Shown: piece after piece, positions 34,904 through 47,475 of the stretch
Numbering within the stretch: position 1 is the stretch's first letter
How the letters are laid out: every line of letters begins with the position of its first letter
Assembly: GCF_040958095.1 (NCBI RefSeq)
Contig: NC_091165.1
Span: 27,364,479 to 27,428,478 of the forward strand
Direction of reading: 5' to 3'
Source of the DNA: Procambarus clarkii
Taxonomy: Eukaryota > Arthropoda > Malacostraca > Decapoda > Cambaridae
DNA length: 64,000 nt
The notes under the pieces: model-generated
The model's database searches: none
Told to the model about the DNA's origin: nothing
Seen by the model: only the letters and a program-made list of their open reading frames with translations
Made by a program: the position numbers and the translations under genes

Positions 34904-37496
34904 ACACTACCTGTATTTGTATATTGTACAAGGTAACGGAGTTGTGCCTTATTGGCTGGCATCAACATACAGTAGTGTAGTACTCTATGGACCTGGATCC
35001 AAATAGCACAGCATCTTCATGTGCGTGTATAGTAAGATATTGGCTCACTCCAATGAACCTGTAACCAAATACAGTACTGCAGTGCATTGTTTGGCATATT
35101 TCCAATCCATAGTTTATTGTTCAAATGCTGCACTTTCTCCAAGGTGGGTTGGCATCCAACATTGCGTGGTAAAGATATTCAGTATAAATTACTGTACTGT
35201 ACTGTAATTGCTGGCCTTTTATAATATCACACTTTTATCACATAGGCCTAAGCTAAATATTTTGCATAAAATTAAAATTGCATTTTCTGAACAAAATATC
35301 ATTGATACAAAGTACTGTATTGGAGTTGAGACCACAAGGGAACGAAGGTTTGAATGTCTCATTTGTGTAACATCACATACTTCAAGTATTCACATCAGCC
35401 TATACCTCAGTGGTGGTGTATCAAGTAATATATCTATTATTGTCCTTTTTTCTTCTCCCACCTTCAAGTGTGATGACTTTGTATAGTACTAAGTGCATAA
35501 CAAATATTACTCCTAAAAGAATGGTAAGCCTTTGGTTTTAGTAGAACCAGCTTTTTTATTTGAAATGTTGATAATGCTTAGTACTATGGTTGAACATCAT
35601 TCTTTAGATTCTAAGGACAATTTATTTTATAGTAGTATTGCTGTGGTAGTTAGGCCTATATATAATAAATATATTAGTTTCAGTATTGCGCATGATGCTC
35701 AAATTTTTTGTGTACAAAGTGACAGCCAAACTGAATGGCACTGTAATAGCAGGAAGATTGTTACATGGCTCTTGTAGTAGATACCAAGATACTAAGCCCA
35801 GTCTAAGCGTAGTTATGTCCATCATTTAGTCAAACATCTTAGGAGCTTCCTCTTAGGATTATCATTCTTTAAATTAATTTTGGACCTGTATGAGGAATAT
35901 CTTAAGATATTGTTATGAGGGTTTTGCTTCAGTTCCAGAAATCTTATCCAGAGTTGATTTGCTTCAATCATTTCATAGGTCAATTTTCCTTTCTCGTCAT
36001 TATGTAGATTAAATTGAAGCTGAAGGACTCTACTTGATTATTTAAAGTTTCTTACTACAGTATTATTTCTATTTACAGTACATGATATTGGTGGTGGGCG
36101 TGGGTATTTTCTCTCTCTCTCCTCTAGTTAGATAAGTCCAGTGAATGTCAGCAAGATTTAAAGATTCAAATACTGAATATCCTTCAATTACACTTTGTAA
36201 GTACCTGTACAGTATACATATAATCTCTTGGAAAATACCATTGTGTACAAATTTCAGTTTATAATGATTCCATTTTTTATTTAGCTGAAATTTAAGGTTT
36301 TAGTTTTGTATTTAGTGAGGAAGAAATTCAGTATTAAAGGTTTCTCAAGACTAGACAAGGTCTTATTGGCTAAAATACAGCTCAACACAAGTTTTCATAT
36401 ACATGTACTGTACATGTATTTTATACAGTAAAGGAACAGGAACAGTGTTGAATTACAGTAATTGCCCAATTGTAAAAAATGTTTATGGGCTATATCATGA
36501 CAAGTGGTCCTTGCACCAGAAAATTCAGTGGCCATTTTGATAATTTTGATCTTTAAGACAAAGAAATCTAGTTTCATGTTGTCTTTTGTGATGTCACATT
36601 AATGTTATTTGAAATTACATATAGTCCAGTACTGTATATACAAATGTATGTGCTGTGCCAAATTCTTTAATTTGGATCAAATTGTTATACTGTATTAAGA
36701 AATGAGAACCAAGGAGTCAGTAAAGTTATTTACTCTAAATCTTCAGTGATGTATAGTAAATGTTTTATTACGTCCACGTTAAAATTTTGTCTAGTAATTT
36801 GTCTGCCATTAGCAATTTTACTAACATTCACAAAAGAGGAAATGTCCTTGTAATTTACATTACTGTGATTGAATTTTGTTGACTTGACAAGTTGAGAAGA
36901 ATATACTGTACATAGGCCGAAATATATTGTAACAAATTTGCTATCAGTGCTGAGCTGCAGAAAGGAGAACATATGTTCAGCTGGATGTCATTTTGCACGA
37001 GAATGCGAATTAACATACAGTACTAGCAATTTATGTGACGTCACATGAGTTACCAATGTGCAAAACAGAACTTTATGAAAGTAGACATTTTCAAGGTGAC
37101 CTTAGAAATAAGAATTGAATACGGGAAAATGATAAAAGACAAATAATGTGGTAGATGCATGAATCAAAGCAGAGTTAGATTGCATCAATGAAAGAATTAC
37201 AGTCATTGAGTAATTTATGGTGTTCAGATTTCCCCTTAAAATGCTCTCAGGTCGGTAGATCTTGCCAGGTTGTGTAGGCCACTTCCATGTTTTTGAAGGT
37301 GGCATTCATGACATTAACTTCAGTATCTGCACCTTTCTTACAAACAACTTCCCCAGAGTAATGTTTGCCTTCGTAAGAAACTACAACTCGTCGTCCACTT
37401 CAGTTTCCAGGTCCTGGATTGGTGATGATGAGACACTTCTGGCAGCACTATCCTCAGCTACAACTATATGCTCAGTAATTAATTAAGTTTGTATAT
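34904..37496. other. AT-rich stretch without a recognised gene
   Basis: Short open frames only. Noteworthy are a perfect 21-base hairpin at 36399-36419 and many TACTGTA/TACAGTA words. Probably intronic if the CDK2AP1-like gene starts at 31 kb. Confidence 0.45.
36399..36419. repeat. perfect palindromic word, 10-bp arms
   Basis: ATACATGTAC, a central T, then GTACATGTAT. Confidence 0.6.
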
Positions 37497-37552
37497 TGTT
37501 AATATATTTATTTATTTATTTATTTATTTATTTATTCATTTATTTATTTTAT
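37497..37552. repeat. (TTTA)n microsatellite
   Basis: About twelve TTTA units with one TTCA variant. It may be the A-rich tail of a minus-strand retroposed repeat, since the following AT-rich stretch resembles a tail-adjacent region. Confidence 0.85.
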
Positions 37553-39910
37553 ATATTGTATATACATTTCTTTATATATCTTAACGTGTAATATACATTC
37601 GTATATTAATAATTTTATTATATTCCAAATGTAACTGCCACAATAGTTAGGTCTCTACACATGCACACTACAGTCAAGTACAGGTCATGGATGTTACTGA
37701 AGAAAATATTCATAATCTTAATGAATTTGATTCAACGTAATGACAGCTTACCTGCAAATCAGACAAGATTATGTACCATGAATCCGCGGTTAAACTGGTT
37801 GATGCCGATCAACGTGCTCCAAGTTTGGCATCAAATTTGGTCAGCGAACCCTAGCCTCCAGGCAGACTGCAGTGTACTCTGTACAGCCAGTGGGTGACAG
37901 TGTTGCTCATGTTGGTGAATGATTTTACTGTTTTATCACCAGCAAGTCACTCATGATTATACTGGACCTTGAATACCAAATGTTCTTCAGAGGTGTATCA
38001 TGCATGATATTCAAATGTGCGTTGCATAACAAAGTGACTGTGATCATGAAAATTAACGAATACAAAATGTGTTGCTTAACTTTGTTTACATAAATATTCA
38101 ATTTCTTGCCAAATGTACTATACTGTAATAAGATAAAAATTCTTGCTGGTTGATATTTTAAAAATAAAAAGAGATCCAAAATGTTTCGAGGGTTTTTAAT
38201 CTGAAAATCTATGTAAGCATATACATACTGTAGTAGGCAAAATGAAATTTATAACAATGTTTGTGCAACTTTGTGCAGATCAAAGGCGAGCTATAAATTA
38301 ACCACACTTTTAAGAATTCACCAAGGCTAAGTAAAAGCCACCAAACTTATTCACAAATGAACAAGGATGCTCATGAATTGTGAACACTTGATCTGGTTTG
38401 TAACTTTCCTGACATGAAATGGCCCCAATATAAAAATAATCAATATAAAAAGAATGTCAAAAGAAATGCCAGTTTATTTCCCATCTCTTGGTTATTCCAG
38501 CTGCAGTAGCATGAACAAAATTTATCATATTTTAGTTCACTGAAATTCTATACTCCTTTTGTGTGTTGGTGAATACATAAAGTGTAGGAATGGCCACCAA
38601 TAGATTCGGTATTTGTTAAAATATTTTTGAGCCATGTGTTTTGATCACCAAAATGATTATTCTTGCAAGTAGAGAGATTTTCATGTATAGAGATTTGACA
38701 ACCTCACATGGTAAAATTTGCATTTTTATTAATACAGTATAGGTAATATGGGAGGCCAGATGAAGACGATGAAAATAATTATTTCCAGATAAACAAGGAG
38801 AACTTAGCATGACTATAATTTGGATAAAGCATTTGAGCTTAAATAACTTGGCACCATATTATAGGCAAGATCAGCTAAGGGTTGATTAAACCCCTGCCCC
38901 AATACCTTACATAGGTGTCTTTGGTGGTAAGGTGTGGGAGTTATTATTATGACTTTATTCATTTAATCATCATTTAATCATCATTTCTTTCATATTAGCT
39001 TACTACCCCACCTTGATACGTTGTAATAAAGATCTGACATCTCATAACTTCACTATAAAGTCACAAATTATCTTCTCTTTTTCATCTGGAATACATTGCA
39101 CTGTTAGTGTACATAATGGCATTGGGTGATTGAGTGTGACTTAAATTTATTTATTTGTTTTTAAAGCATATAGATATTGCATCTTTAATTATATCAGATT
39201 TCTTGATGGGGCATTAGCAAGGTCAGTAACCGAAATAAAAACAGTTGGACCATGAAACAATACTGTATACAGTATTGCGTAATTTGCCAAACTAATCAAG
39301 AATACAAATTTGGAGGACATTTTAATGTGTTAGAATTGTGTTAGAATTAAAATAAATCAGTTTAGGTTCCTTGTTGGAAAAGCATATTTTGTATATAAGG
39401 AATTAGAAATGCCCACCATTAATTTTGTTGGGTCTTTGACACCATCAGCACAGTGCAAAGAAAAAGGGAACCAAAGAGAAATTTGAGGTAATAAATGTCA
39501 TTACCTTGACAAATTTCAGGAAGAGGAGAGTTTAACCTAATAGCATTAATCATTGTCTTCAGTAATGCCTGTGATGCCATTTTTGAGCAAATAAAAACAC
39601 TCAGACTTACAGCAGCATTTTGTGGCCTTGATCCAGTTTTCTGGTAAAAAAAAATGTGAAAATTTAAGGTAGCAGTAAATTCATAGATAAAAGTATTACT
39701 ATATCTTTTAATGCTTGTATTGGTAGTCTACATGTGAACTGTGGTACTGTTATTGTGATTCTTTAAAGCACATGTTATATTCTCTGGTACATTGGAGATG
39801 TACTCTACTGTGTTTCGTAATTCACATAATACTTGAAAAATTAGGTCCCATATTCTTCAACAAAGATTTAGTTGGGTGATTAGGCAGATGATAAATGGGA
39901 TACTCTTCAA
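37553..39910. other. AT-rich stretch without a recognised gene
   Basis: No exon, SINE or LINE part was recognised. Confidence 0.45.
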
Positions 39911-40041
39911 ATAAAAAATAAAAATGTTTATTTAGGTAAGGTACATACATAAAAGAGATTTTACAAAGAGTGATGGATTTATAGTTAGGGCTCGTACATA
40001 CAGTGCCTAAAGCCACTATTACGCAAAGCGTTTCGGGCATA
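39911..40041 (+). repeat. dispersed ~120-bp repeat ('CGAAACGC' family), copy 3
   Basis: The best preserved copy: 'ATGTTTATTTAGGTAAGGTA', 'GGGCTCGTACATACAGTGCC', 'ATTACGCAAAGCGTTTCGGG'. The end word GCAAAGCGTTTCGGGC is retained whole. Confidence 0.8.
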
Positions 40042-41363
40042 AAGTTAATAAGAAAGCATGGGAGCATAATGTTTACACTTCAAGTCAAAGACTTAAACCA
40101 ACAATGTTGGAAACTTCGGTGGGAAAATATTTTAACTTATTTAGCAGATGCTTGATTAGCCTCATGGTAGTGACAATTGTACATGGGCTTTTGTGCTATG
40201 TACAGTAATTTTTAACAATCAAATTGTCACCAGGAAAAACCTGGCCTCAAATAAGGCTGCGAGTAGAAAAGGCATAAAAATCATTTACATATACAGTAAG
40301 CAAATAATGGAGAAATAAGTTCAGTGGTTACAATTGGAAGGTTAAGTAAAATTAAATTGACTTTGAATCAATGAGAATTGTATGTCACCCTAGAAATAAG
40401 CCACTGAGAATGCAGCACAAGTTAAATTTAATATTTTTGGCAGGAAATTTAATAATGTAATGGCATGGCAACATTCAATAGGTACATAAACAATCTTCAT
40501 CTGACCTTGGTCCATGGTAACGTTTTACAACATAAGTTAGGCTAGACTACCAGTTGCCGAGTTGAAGAACAGCAACTGCTGACAAGTGCGAGGTGAGACA
40601 GTGTGCAAGGAAGAGAGTTTATTTCCAAGCAATTTTTCACTGGGTATGAACTTGATCATCATATAAAGTGAAACTTCTGGGAATGAAAGCTCATCCTTGA
40701 ACAGCATTTTTAACCGCAGTTAGAGTTCATTGACCTTCTAAAGCCTTATGGCATTGAATTCTATTATGGTAGAAGATTCTTTTGGGGAAATAAAATGCAA
40801 TTCTCATGAATTCACAGTTCATCTATTTTTAATTCAGTGTTAAATGCTTTTTTCTATAAATGTGTGCTTACTCATCTTCACCCAACCTCTCACATGACTA
40901 ATTCAACTCCCATTGTTATTAGCCTGCTACTTATTCACATGCCTGCAAGAAAACCTTTTGTTATTACTGCTTCTCTTCAAAGCTTTTGTACTTGCTCTAA
41001 TACAGGAAGAAAATTCTAGTGCATCAGGTGTCGATATGGTAAGAGCATGGCAAGTGAAATCCTTATGAATGAGTTAAATGTACACTTCTTGCATTGCAGA
41101 CAAAAGTTATTCAGGAGACTTAGAAAATTGTTTCTTATTATAAAGTTATAATATCCTCTTAATGAAAAATCTTAAAAGAAAGTAAAGTGATAAGCATTCA
41201 CAATTCATTTCACAATATGGAAATGTAGTAGAAATGTGTTCCTAATGAAAGAAGATAGATTAGTAAATTGCTTTAATTCTAAAAATTACTCTAGATGCAT
41301 TATCTTTAATTATTTTATTATTTCTTGGTACCATCATAAAACTTAAACATTCTTCAATTTCAG
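40042..41363. other. flank or intron before the CDK2AP1-like coding exon
   Basis: AT-rich, with no recognised coding sequence. It ends in the acceptor 'CTTCAATTTCAG'. Confidence 0.5.
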
Positions 41364-41364
41364 G

Positions 41365-43317
41365 ATGGAGAAAGGTGGATCGTCCCAGACTGCAGCTATG
41401 GAAGCTCTTGCCAAGTTACGTCCTGATATAGACTTTGCCATGCTGGCAAAAATGGGAGTAACTTTGGACCCAGTAGCCTTAACAAAACAACTAAGGCCAG
41501 ATCTGGATGTCAAGATGATGACGAGCAGCTCTTCTAGCAAGTCTGAATCATCACACTCGTACTCCACTGCTCATTCTTCACATTCCTCACACTCTGGATC
41601 TCATTCTCACTCTGGTGGACACCCTTCTCAGCATCTTAGCAAATCAGATGCTGCTTACTTGGCCAAACTGCAAGAGGCCAGTCTTGCTAGTGCCAATGCT
41701 TTGGCCAAGCTCGATCCCAATCTCCTTGCCAAACTAGATCAATCAACACTTGCACAGCTGTCCAAACTTGATGCTGCTACATTAGCCAAACTTGATCATA
41801 ACACACTAGCTCAGTTAGTTAAAGCTGATGCATCAGCTGCTGCCGTTTCTATGTCTATGAGCAAGGCAGATCAGGCTATGTTGTCACAATTGGCCAAGCT
41901 TGATCATCACACACTTTCTAAGCTGGACCCATCAGCCCTCACTCAGTTGGCTAAACTTGATCCAATGATGTTAGCAAAGATGGACCAAACAACTCTCTCT
42001 CAGTTGGCAAAATTGGACCCTCATACACTATCTAAATTAGACCAAGCCATGCTTGCACAACTTGCAAGACATGATGCACAAATGCAAGCTCACACTCGTG
42101 CAGCTCTTAGTAAAATGGACTCTGCTACGCTAGCCCAACTATCCAAGATGGATCCTCATCTGTTATCCAAGCTAGACCCAAATACATTGGCACAATTAGC
42201 CAAATTAGATCCACATACACTCTCGAAAGTTGACTCGGCTACACTTTCCCAGTTGGCCTCTATGGATGCTGTTGCTATGGCTCAGTTATCCAAGATTGAT
42301 CCTCATTCTTTATCTAAAATTGATCAAGCTACACTGGCTCAGTTAGCAAAAATGGATCCACATGCATTATCTAAAATGGATCCTGCCATGCTAGGACAGT
42401 TAGCCAAATTAGACCAACAAGCTGTCAACAAAATGAACAATGCAGCCTTGGCACAGCTCTCTAAGATGGATCCTCACAATCTCTCCAAGAAAGATGTCTC
42501 TTCATTGAATCACTTGATGAAAATGGACCATCACACACTCAGCAAAATGGATCCAAATATTCTTGCACAGCTGTCTAAACTAGAGGCACATGCTAAAATG
42601 GATCCTTCTACTTTAGCCCAACTTTCAAAATTAGATCCTCATTCCAAGATGGATCCTGCAACCTTGGCTCAACTTGCTAAGCTGGATCAGCAGGGTAAGT
42701 TGGATCCAGTTACCCTAGCTCAGCTTTCCAAATTGGATGCACATGGTAAAATGGATCCTGCCACCCTGGCCCAGCTTTCAAAGTTAGATGCACACACTAT
42801 GTCTAAACTTGATGCTCAGTTGGCACAGCTAGCAAAGCTAGATTCTCACTCATTATCTAAGCTTGATGTAAACACATTAGCTCAGTTGGTTAAGTTAGAT
42901 CCTCATTTGCTGACAAAGTTAGACTCTACTGCATTGGCACAGCTTACAAAATTAGAGGCTCAGCAGATGCAAGCAGCAGCTGCAGCAGCTGGCTTATCAA
43001 AAGCAGATTTGGCAGAGCTTCGAAAACTGGAGGCAGAGGCACTAGCTCGCATGCAGACAACTGATTTAGATGCATCACTGCTCAGTCCAGCTGCTGCTGG
43101 GCTTACCACCTGCAGCACTAATACATCACCTGGAAGTGCACATGGTATGTCCAAATATCAACAGTTATTAGCTGTAATTGAAGAAATGGGCAAAGACATA
43201 CGTCCTACTTATGCTGGAAGCAAGAGCAGTGCTGAGCGCCTCAAACGTGGAATTGTCCATGCACGAATTCTCGTGAGAGAGTGTTTAATTGAAACTGAAA
43301 GAGCAGCACGTACATGA
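41365..43317 (+). CDS. CDK2AP1/DOC-1-type protein with a giant KLD-repeat N terminus
   Basis: One open coding exon of 650 codons, preceded by an acceptor (exon begins 41364). Residues 594-650 are the CDK2AP domain: '[18 protein letters not shown]', '[12 protein letters not shown]' and '[10 protein letters not shown]' match human CDK2AP1 closely. In animals CDK2AP1/2 are small (~115-126 aa) NuRD chromatin-complex subunits and CDK2 interactors. Here residues ~1-50 hold two 'LRPD(I/L)D' units. Residues ~53-93 are Ser/His-rich, and residues ~97-580 are about 45 copies of K-(L/M)-(D/E) in a 19-residue pattern '[19 protein letters not shown]', shortening to ~17 residues near 580-800 bases from the end. 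Synonymous sites differ between copies while residues are kept, so the array is old and protein-level constrained. DP pairs would cap short helices. An Ala/Gln run (residues ~530-540) precedes the domain. An independent repeat protein that captured a CDK2AP domain is an alternative. Function of the array is unknown. Confidence 0.88.
   Translation: MEKGGSSQTAAMEALAKLRPDIDFAMLAKMGVTLDPVALTKQLRPDLDVKMMTSSSSSKSESSHSYSTAHSSHSSHSGSHSHSGGHPSQHLSKSDAAYLAKLQEASLASANALAKLDPNLLAKLDQSTLAQLSKLDAATLAKLDHNTLAQLVKADASAAAVSMSMSKADQAMLSQLAKLDHHTLSKLDPSALTQLAKLDPMMLAKMDQTTLSQLAKLDPHTLSKLDQAMLAQLARHDAQMQAHTRAALSKMDSATLAQLSKMDPHLLSKLDPNTLAQLAKLDPHTLSKVDSATLSQLASMDAVAMAQLSKIDPHSLSKIDQATLAQLAKMDPHALSKMDPAMLGQLAKLDQQAVNKMNNAALAQLSKMDPHNLSKKDVSSLNHLMKMDHHTLSKMDPNILAQLSKLEAHAKMDPSTLAQLSKLDPHSKMDPATLAQLAKLDQQGKLDPVTLAQLSKLDAHGKMDPATLAQLSKLDAHTMSKLDAQLAQLAKLDSHSLSKLDVNTLAQLVKLDPHLLTKLDSTALAQLTKLEAQQMQAAAAAAGLSKADLAELRKLEAEALARMQTTDLDASLLSPAAAGLTTCSTNTSPGSAHGMSKYQQLLAVIEEMGKDIRPTYAGSKSSAERLKRGIVHARILVRECLIETERAART
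41655..43110 (+). repeat. 57-bp-type tandem coding repeat (KLD array)
   Basis: In-frame degenerate repeat inside the CDK2AP1-like exon with half-units of 8 residues (KLDPHTLS) and 11 residues ([11 protein letters not shown]). The nucleotide identity between copies is low at third positions; the length is kept in multiples of three. Confidence 0.85.
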
Positions 43318-45689
43318 ACCACACTTTTATAAATACTCACTCTTGGTATCAAATGTGAACTAGACAGGATTTTTACTGGCTTTGTATTTATGTTACTGAA
43401 TATATATATATATCTTTGCGCGTTCCTTGAACTTACAAATCTAATGCTAATTTCCAAATTTGTTTCAGGAAATAAGACATTTCATCATTGGTGACTGAAT
43501 TATTCTATACAATGATACATTTTTGTTTCTAAGTAGCTTACTTGCTACTTAAAATTTGGAATAGAGTAGTAGTATTTATTAGAGTATAGTTGACATTTTC
43601 TGGTCATGTCGTTAAGAATGACTTCGGTCCATTTGTCTTGGAGGAGGTTATCAATGATACATGGCAATTCTTTTATACAAAAACTGAAGATGGTCTCTTC
43701 TCAATCTTTGTAATGAATGTTCCTTAATCTTATTCTCTTTAAGTGGTGTTGCATCATGTAAATGTCTGCAAATGAGCATAAAGTGCAGTATGTGTGAGTT
43801 TAGCAGAAACTGGTTTAAAAATTAGTTTTAAATAGGTATAGAATAAGGTGAATGTCAAGATAGAAAAGGTAAGAAAGGAAATGTGTGAGAGGTTAGCTGT
43901 GTGTGTATTTAGGGGGGGAGGAAGAGGCTGGAAAAATGAAGGCGAGCATGTATAGTGATTGAAGTGAAAACCGTAGAAAGAAGAGATAAGAGCGTAGAGG
44001 TTGGAGGCATGAGTACAAGGGATAGTGAATGAAAGTGAATGGGATCCAGTGTTCAAGCTCCGTATAGTCTGCATTGTGTCAGTTACTGGGAAGTAGCATG
44101 GTAAATAACATATGTAGGTAATTTGGTGTTATAAATTAAACAAAAAACTAGTACTCGGTCAAGCAGATTGTTTTAAAGGCTAGATTAAAAGTTTTTTTAT
44201 GGTGCATGTTTTATAATGGTCTAATCTAGTTGCGTAGTAATACCTGAACCTCCTACCCAAATATAGATAACATTGACCCTGGTGCTCCACTCTGACGCAC
44301 GAATCTCAATCGTTACAAACGGAATCAAGTGTGTCCCAGACAGCCTATTAAATTATATACTATTAATATACAAATCTTTAAGTATACTGTATTTACATAA
44401 AACTCTTAGATGCAAAATATTGAGAATTGAAGTATTAAATGAGCACATAAATATTGTTAATGATCTATAGTTATAAATTAATTTATATTTTTTTATACAT
44501 GAAACTTCACTAATACTGCATGTACCTGTACCAGTAATTAAAATATTGTACCACTTTGCTTCAAGTAAATAAACAGGACTATTTTGACTGAAAACTATAA
44601 TTTGTTCAGTAGTCAGCATAGATTTTAAAAGCACTGAAATACTTTTTCTCTCCCAAAGAAGTTCTTGCACTGTACTGTACTGTACTTGAATTTTGTCTTA
44701 AATCTTCTGAATGATTATGCTTGAACTTACAAGACTGCTTTGTGTCGAATATTTTCAGCCGTTACAAAAGTAACGGCTGAAATCTCCAAACATTTCAAGC
44801 ATTATAAATAAGATTGAAATGATTCAGTAATTCTCTGTTGACTGACAAGTGAAACATTGCTCTGTATAAGTATATAATAATTGAACAAAGGCTGTATGTC
44901 CTTTCATTATTGAATTGCCAAAAAATTAAAAGTTGCAAAACATGGTAAAATTTTGAGTTCATAAGATTTTTCTTTTTTTGTAATAGCCAGCACATGAATA
45001 AAAGGCATTAAATAAATTTGATGCTAAATTTCTATTTTCCACATAGAAGGTAAACCACCAAAAGCACATTAAATATGATAATACTTTAAAAAAATATACC
45101 TTTTAGGTAAAAAGTATAATACCTAATTTGTTAAGCAAATGTTGATGCTTGTACTGGTTGAAATTGCATCACTCCCATCACAGAAATGATGGTATACAAA
45201 ACTTTAAACCTTTCATTGTAATAATTTTAAGTTACCCAACATCCTCTGTGGTTTATCTTCAGTATTGAATTGAGCACAAAGCCCAGGATTTATTTTTTTT
45301 TTAGGGGGGGGGGGGCACTTGCATACTGTATGAATAGATTTGTGTAGTTGGGTGTGTACTAGCTCTAACTATGGCTATTGTAATGTTCAAATTTAATTTG
45401 CATTAGCATAGGATGACAAGAATAAAGATTTGATTGAGAATTTATGCCTATTAATGTGCATCATCCCATTTCAATTAAAAAATATGAAAGATTGTATTAA
45501 TTTATATTTTCTGATTGCTTATGCCTCCAAAGTACAGAAGAAAAAAAAGACATTCCCTTCAAACTTTGTTTTGACCTTTGTCTAAGACAACTTTTGGAAA
45601 ATGTTTTTAAGGACTCAAAGGCTGCCGATTTAATTTGTTTTTGTAGAAGATTGGAAATGTGTACAGTATACAGTACTGTATTACACTTT
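43318..45689. other. 3' flank of the CDK2AP1-like gene
   Basis: AT-rich, probably 3' UTR at first. AATAAA signals on the plus strand at 44568-44573 and 44997-45002 are candidate poly(A) sites. Holds a 13-bp-arm hairpin at 44753-44782 and a G-run at 45304-45316. No other gene. Confidence 0.5.
44753..44782. repeat. perfect hairpin, 13-bp arms with AAAA loop
   Basis: Arms TTTCAGCCGTTAC and GTAACGGCTGAAA. If the distal poly(A) site at 44997 is used it lies in the 3' UTR of the CDK2AP1-like mRNA. Confidence 0.7.
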
Positions 45690-45930
45690 TTACGCTCGTC
45701 TTAGGGTTCCCTTCCTCTCCCTAAGTTCGAACTACTGATCCTTCCCTTGCCTGAAACCCCACAACAGTTGCTTAAGTATGGGGTACCTATTTACTGCTTG
45801 GTGATCACATGCATTAGGTGAAAGGAAACTTATCCAACTATTTTTTTGCCCTGCCTGGAAATCAAACCTGGGATCCTCGATTGCAAGTTGAGAACCAAGC
45901 CAACTGTACTATAAGACCCTTTAAACAGCT
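45690..45930 (-). mobile_element. tRNA-derived SINE, minus orientation
   Basis: The complement has head 'AGTTGGCTTGGTTCTCAACT', B-box-like 'GGTTTGATTTCC', body 'TTTCCTTTCACCTAATGCAT' and 'CACCAAGCAGTAAATAGGTA', then 'GTTGTGGGGTTTCAGGCAAG'. Diverged but ordered as the other copies. Confidence 0.75.
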
Positions 45931-47009
45931 CTTACTTAGATAAGGGGTCAGCACCCTGGAAACACAAACCGAAACTGTCTCTATTTTCCGCTTGTTACAA
46001 CTTGTAATAAAGTTGTTACATCTTGGCTTAACGTGTTAATGACATATTAGAACGTTGTTACAACTTGCTATATTGGTTGTTATAACTGGTTAGGTGGCGT
46101 TAAAACTTGTTCGAACGTTGTACCAATGTCGTAGTTTCAGTGTGTGTTTGGCAGGCAGCCATCAAGTACCATAAAAAAACATCTTTCCTAAGCTGCCTTA
46201 GTTTGAAGTTAAATTGAAGTCAAACCCTTTTCGATACTTTAGAGGCATAAGCAATCCCAAAATATCACTACCCAGGAATAAAAAGTGTGTCAAAACAATA
46301 ATAATTACTATGTAGTGCCTTTCTTGTTCTGCTAAAATGATTCTTAATCTTTTAAGGCTTGAATTTAGACTTGTCCAACACCATGATACAAGAAATTATC
46401 CCTCTGGCTGTGAAGATCTACACTTGTTGCCAACGGTTATCCTTCAGTGGCGAGAAGGGTTTCCCCACTTTCGTAGGAAAACTTCTCTATTAAGGGTAAA
46501 CAGTTGCTTTTTCAGCATAACCTTTCACCACCTAGAGGGTGGGGTAACGTTTCTCATCCCCCCCCACCCCAACCTGCCTGAAGGCACCGCAGATAAAGCT
46601 GGTTCACTGTGGTTATGTTGTGTATGCAGACACTGAAGGTTGTTTTCCATTCACACCCCTTGATAATATTAAACACTGAAAATCCTGCCACATGTCAGTT
46701 CCAAAATACTGTACAAGACATGTCAGAAGGTTGTACTACGTAGCAGCCAACACGAGGTATGCAAGTGAGAAAGACAAATTTTGGTTTTTATTTTTAAGGC
46801 TAAACCTGATGTCTGCCTGGGTGCTCAAAGTGAAAATAATGTTAGTGCAGAGAAATACAGTTAGGCTAAAGTAAAGATTGTTAATTATGCATTGTGGAAA
46901 TGGTAGAGAAAGTTTTTTCCTTTTTTTCTAAGTGCCAGAATGGAACTTACACATTTCAGGTCAACTACTCTGCAGATTCCTTAAATTCAGTAAAGTTCAC
47001 CACAACCCA
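45931..47009. other. intergenic stretch with a repetitive 'GTTACAACTTG' patch
   Basis: Positions 45990-46140 hold repeated GTTACAACTTG/GTTGTTACAACTTG words typical of an interspersed repeat. Positions 46530-46640 are C-rich. No coding exon recognised. Confidence 0.45.
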
Positions 47010-47066
47010 ACTTACCCGAGGGCCAATATCACTAGTGGCCTCGACAAGGACAGGAAGTCAGCAACA
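47010..47066 (-). mobile_element. LINE 3' tail fragment
   Basis: The complement reads 'TGACTTCCTGTCCTTGTCGA', 'GGCCACTAGTGATATTGGCC' and ends in CTCGGGTAAG, matching the tail of the LINE at 17150. Confidence 0.75.
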
Positions 47067-47081
47067 ACAACCAATTAATGT

Positions 47082-47475
47082 GGAGTCGGGGGGGGGGGGG
47101 GGGGAAAGTGGCGTGTGTGGAACCGGGGGAGGGTGGCGTGTGTGTGGAGCCGGGGGCAGGAGGGTGGCGTGTGTGTGGAGCCGGGGGCAGGAGGGTGGCG
47201 TGTATGGAGCCGGGGGACGGTGGCATGTGAGGAGCCAGGGGACGGTGGCATGTGAGGAGCCGGGGAAAGATGGCGTGTGTGGAGCCAGGGAAAGATGGCG
47301 TGTGTGGAGCCGGGGGGAAGATGGCATGTGTGGAGCCGGGAGGAAGATGGTATGTGTGGAGCCGGGGGGGAGATGGCATGTGAGGAGCCGGAGGAAGATG
47401 GCATGTGTGGAGCCGGGGGGAGGGAGGCGTGTTTGGAGCCGGGGAGGGTGGCATGTGTGGAGACAAGAGGGTGTA
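47082..47475. repeat. GC-rich minisatellite, ~24-27 bp unit
   Basis: About 15 copies of a unit like 'GGCATGTGTGGAGCCGGGGG' with GA-rich spacers, preceded by a G-run of ~14 (47089-47104). Long apparent open frames on both strands here (Pro-His-Thr-rich on the minus strand) are artefacts of the array. Confidence 0.92.
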
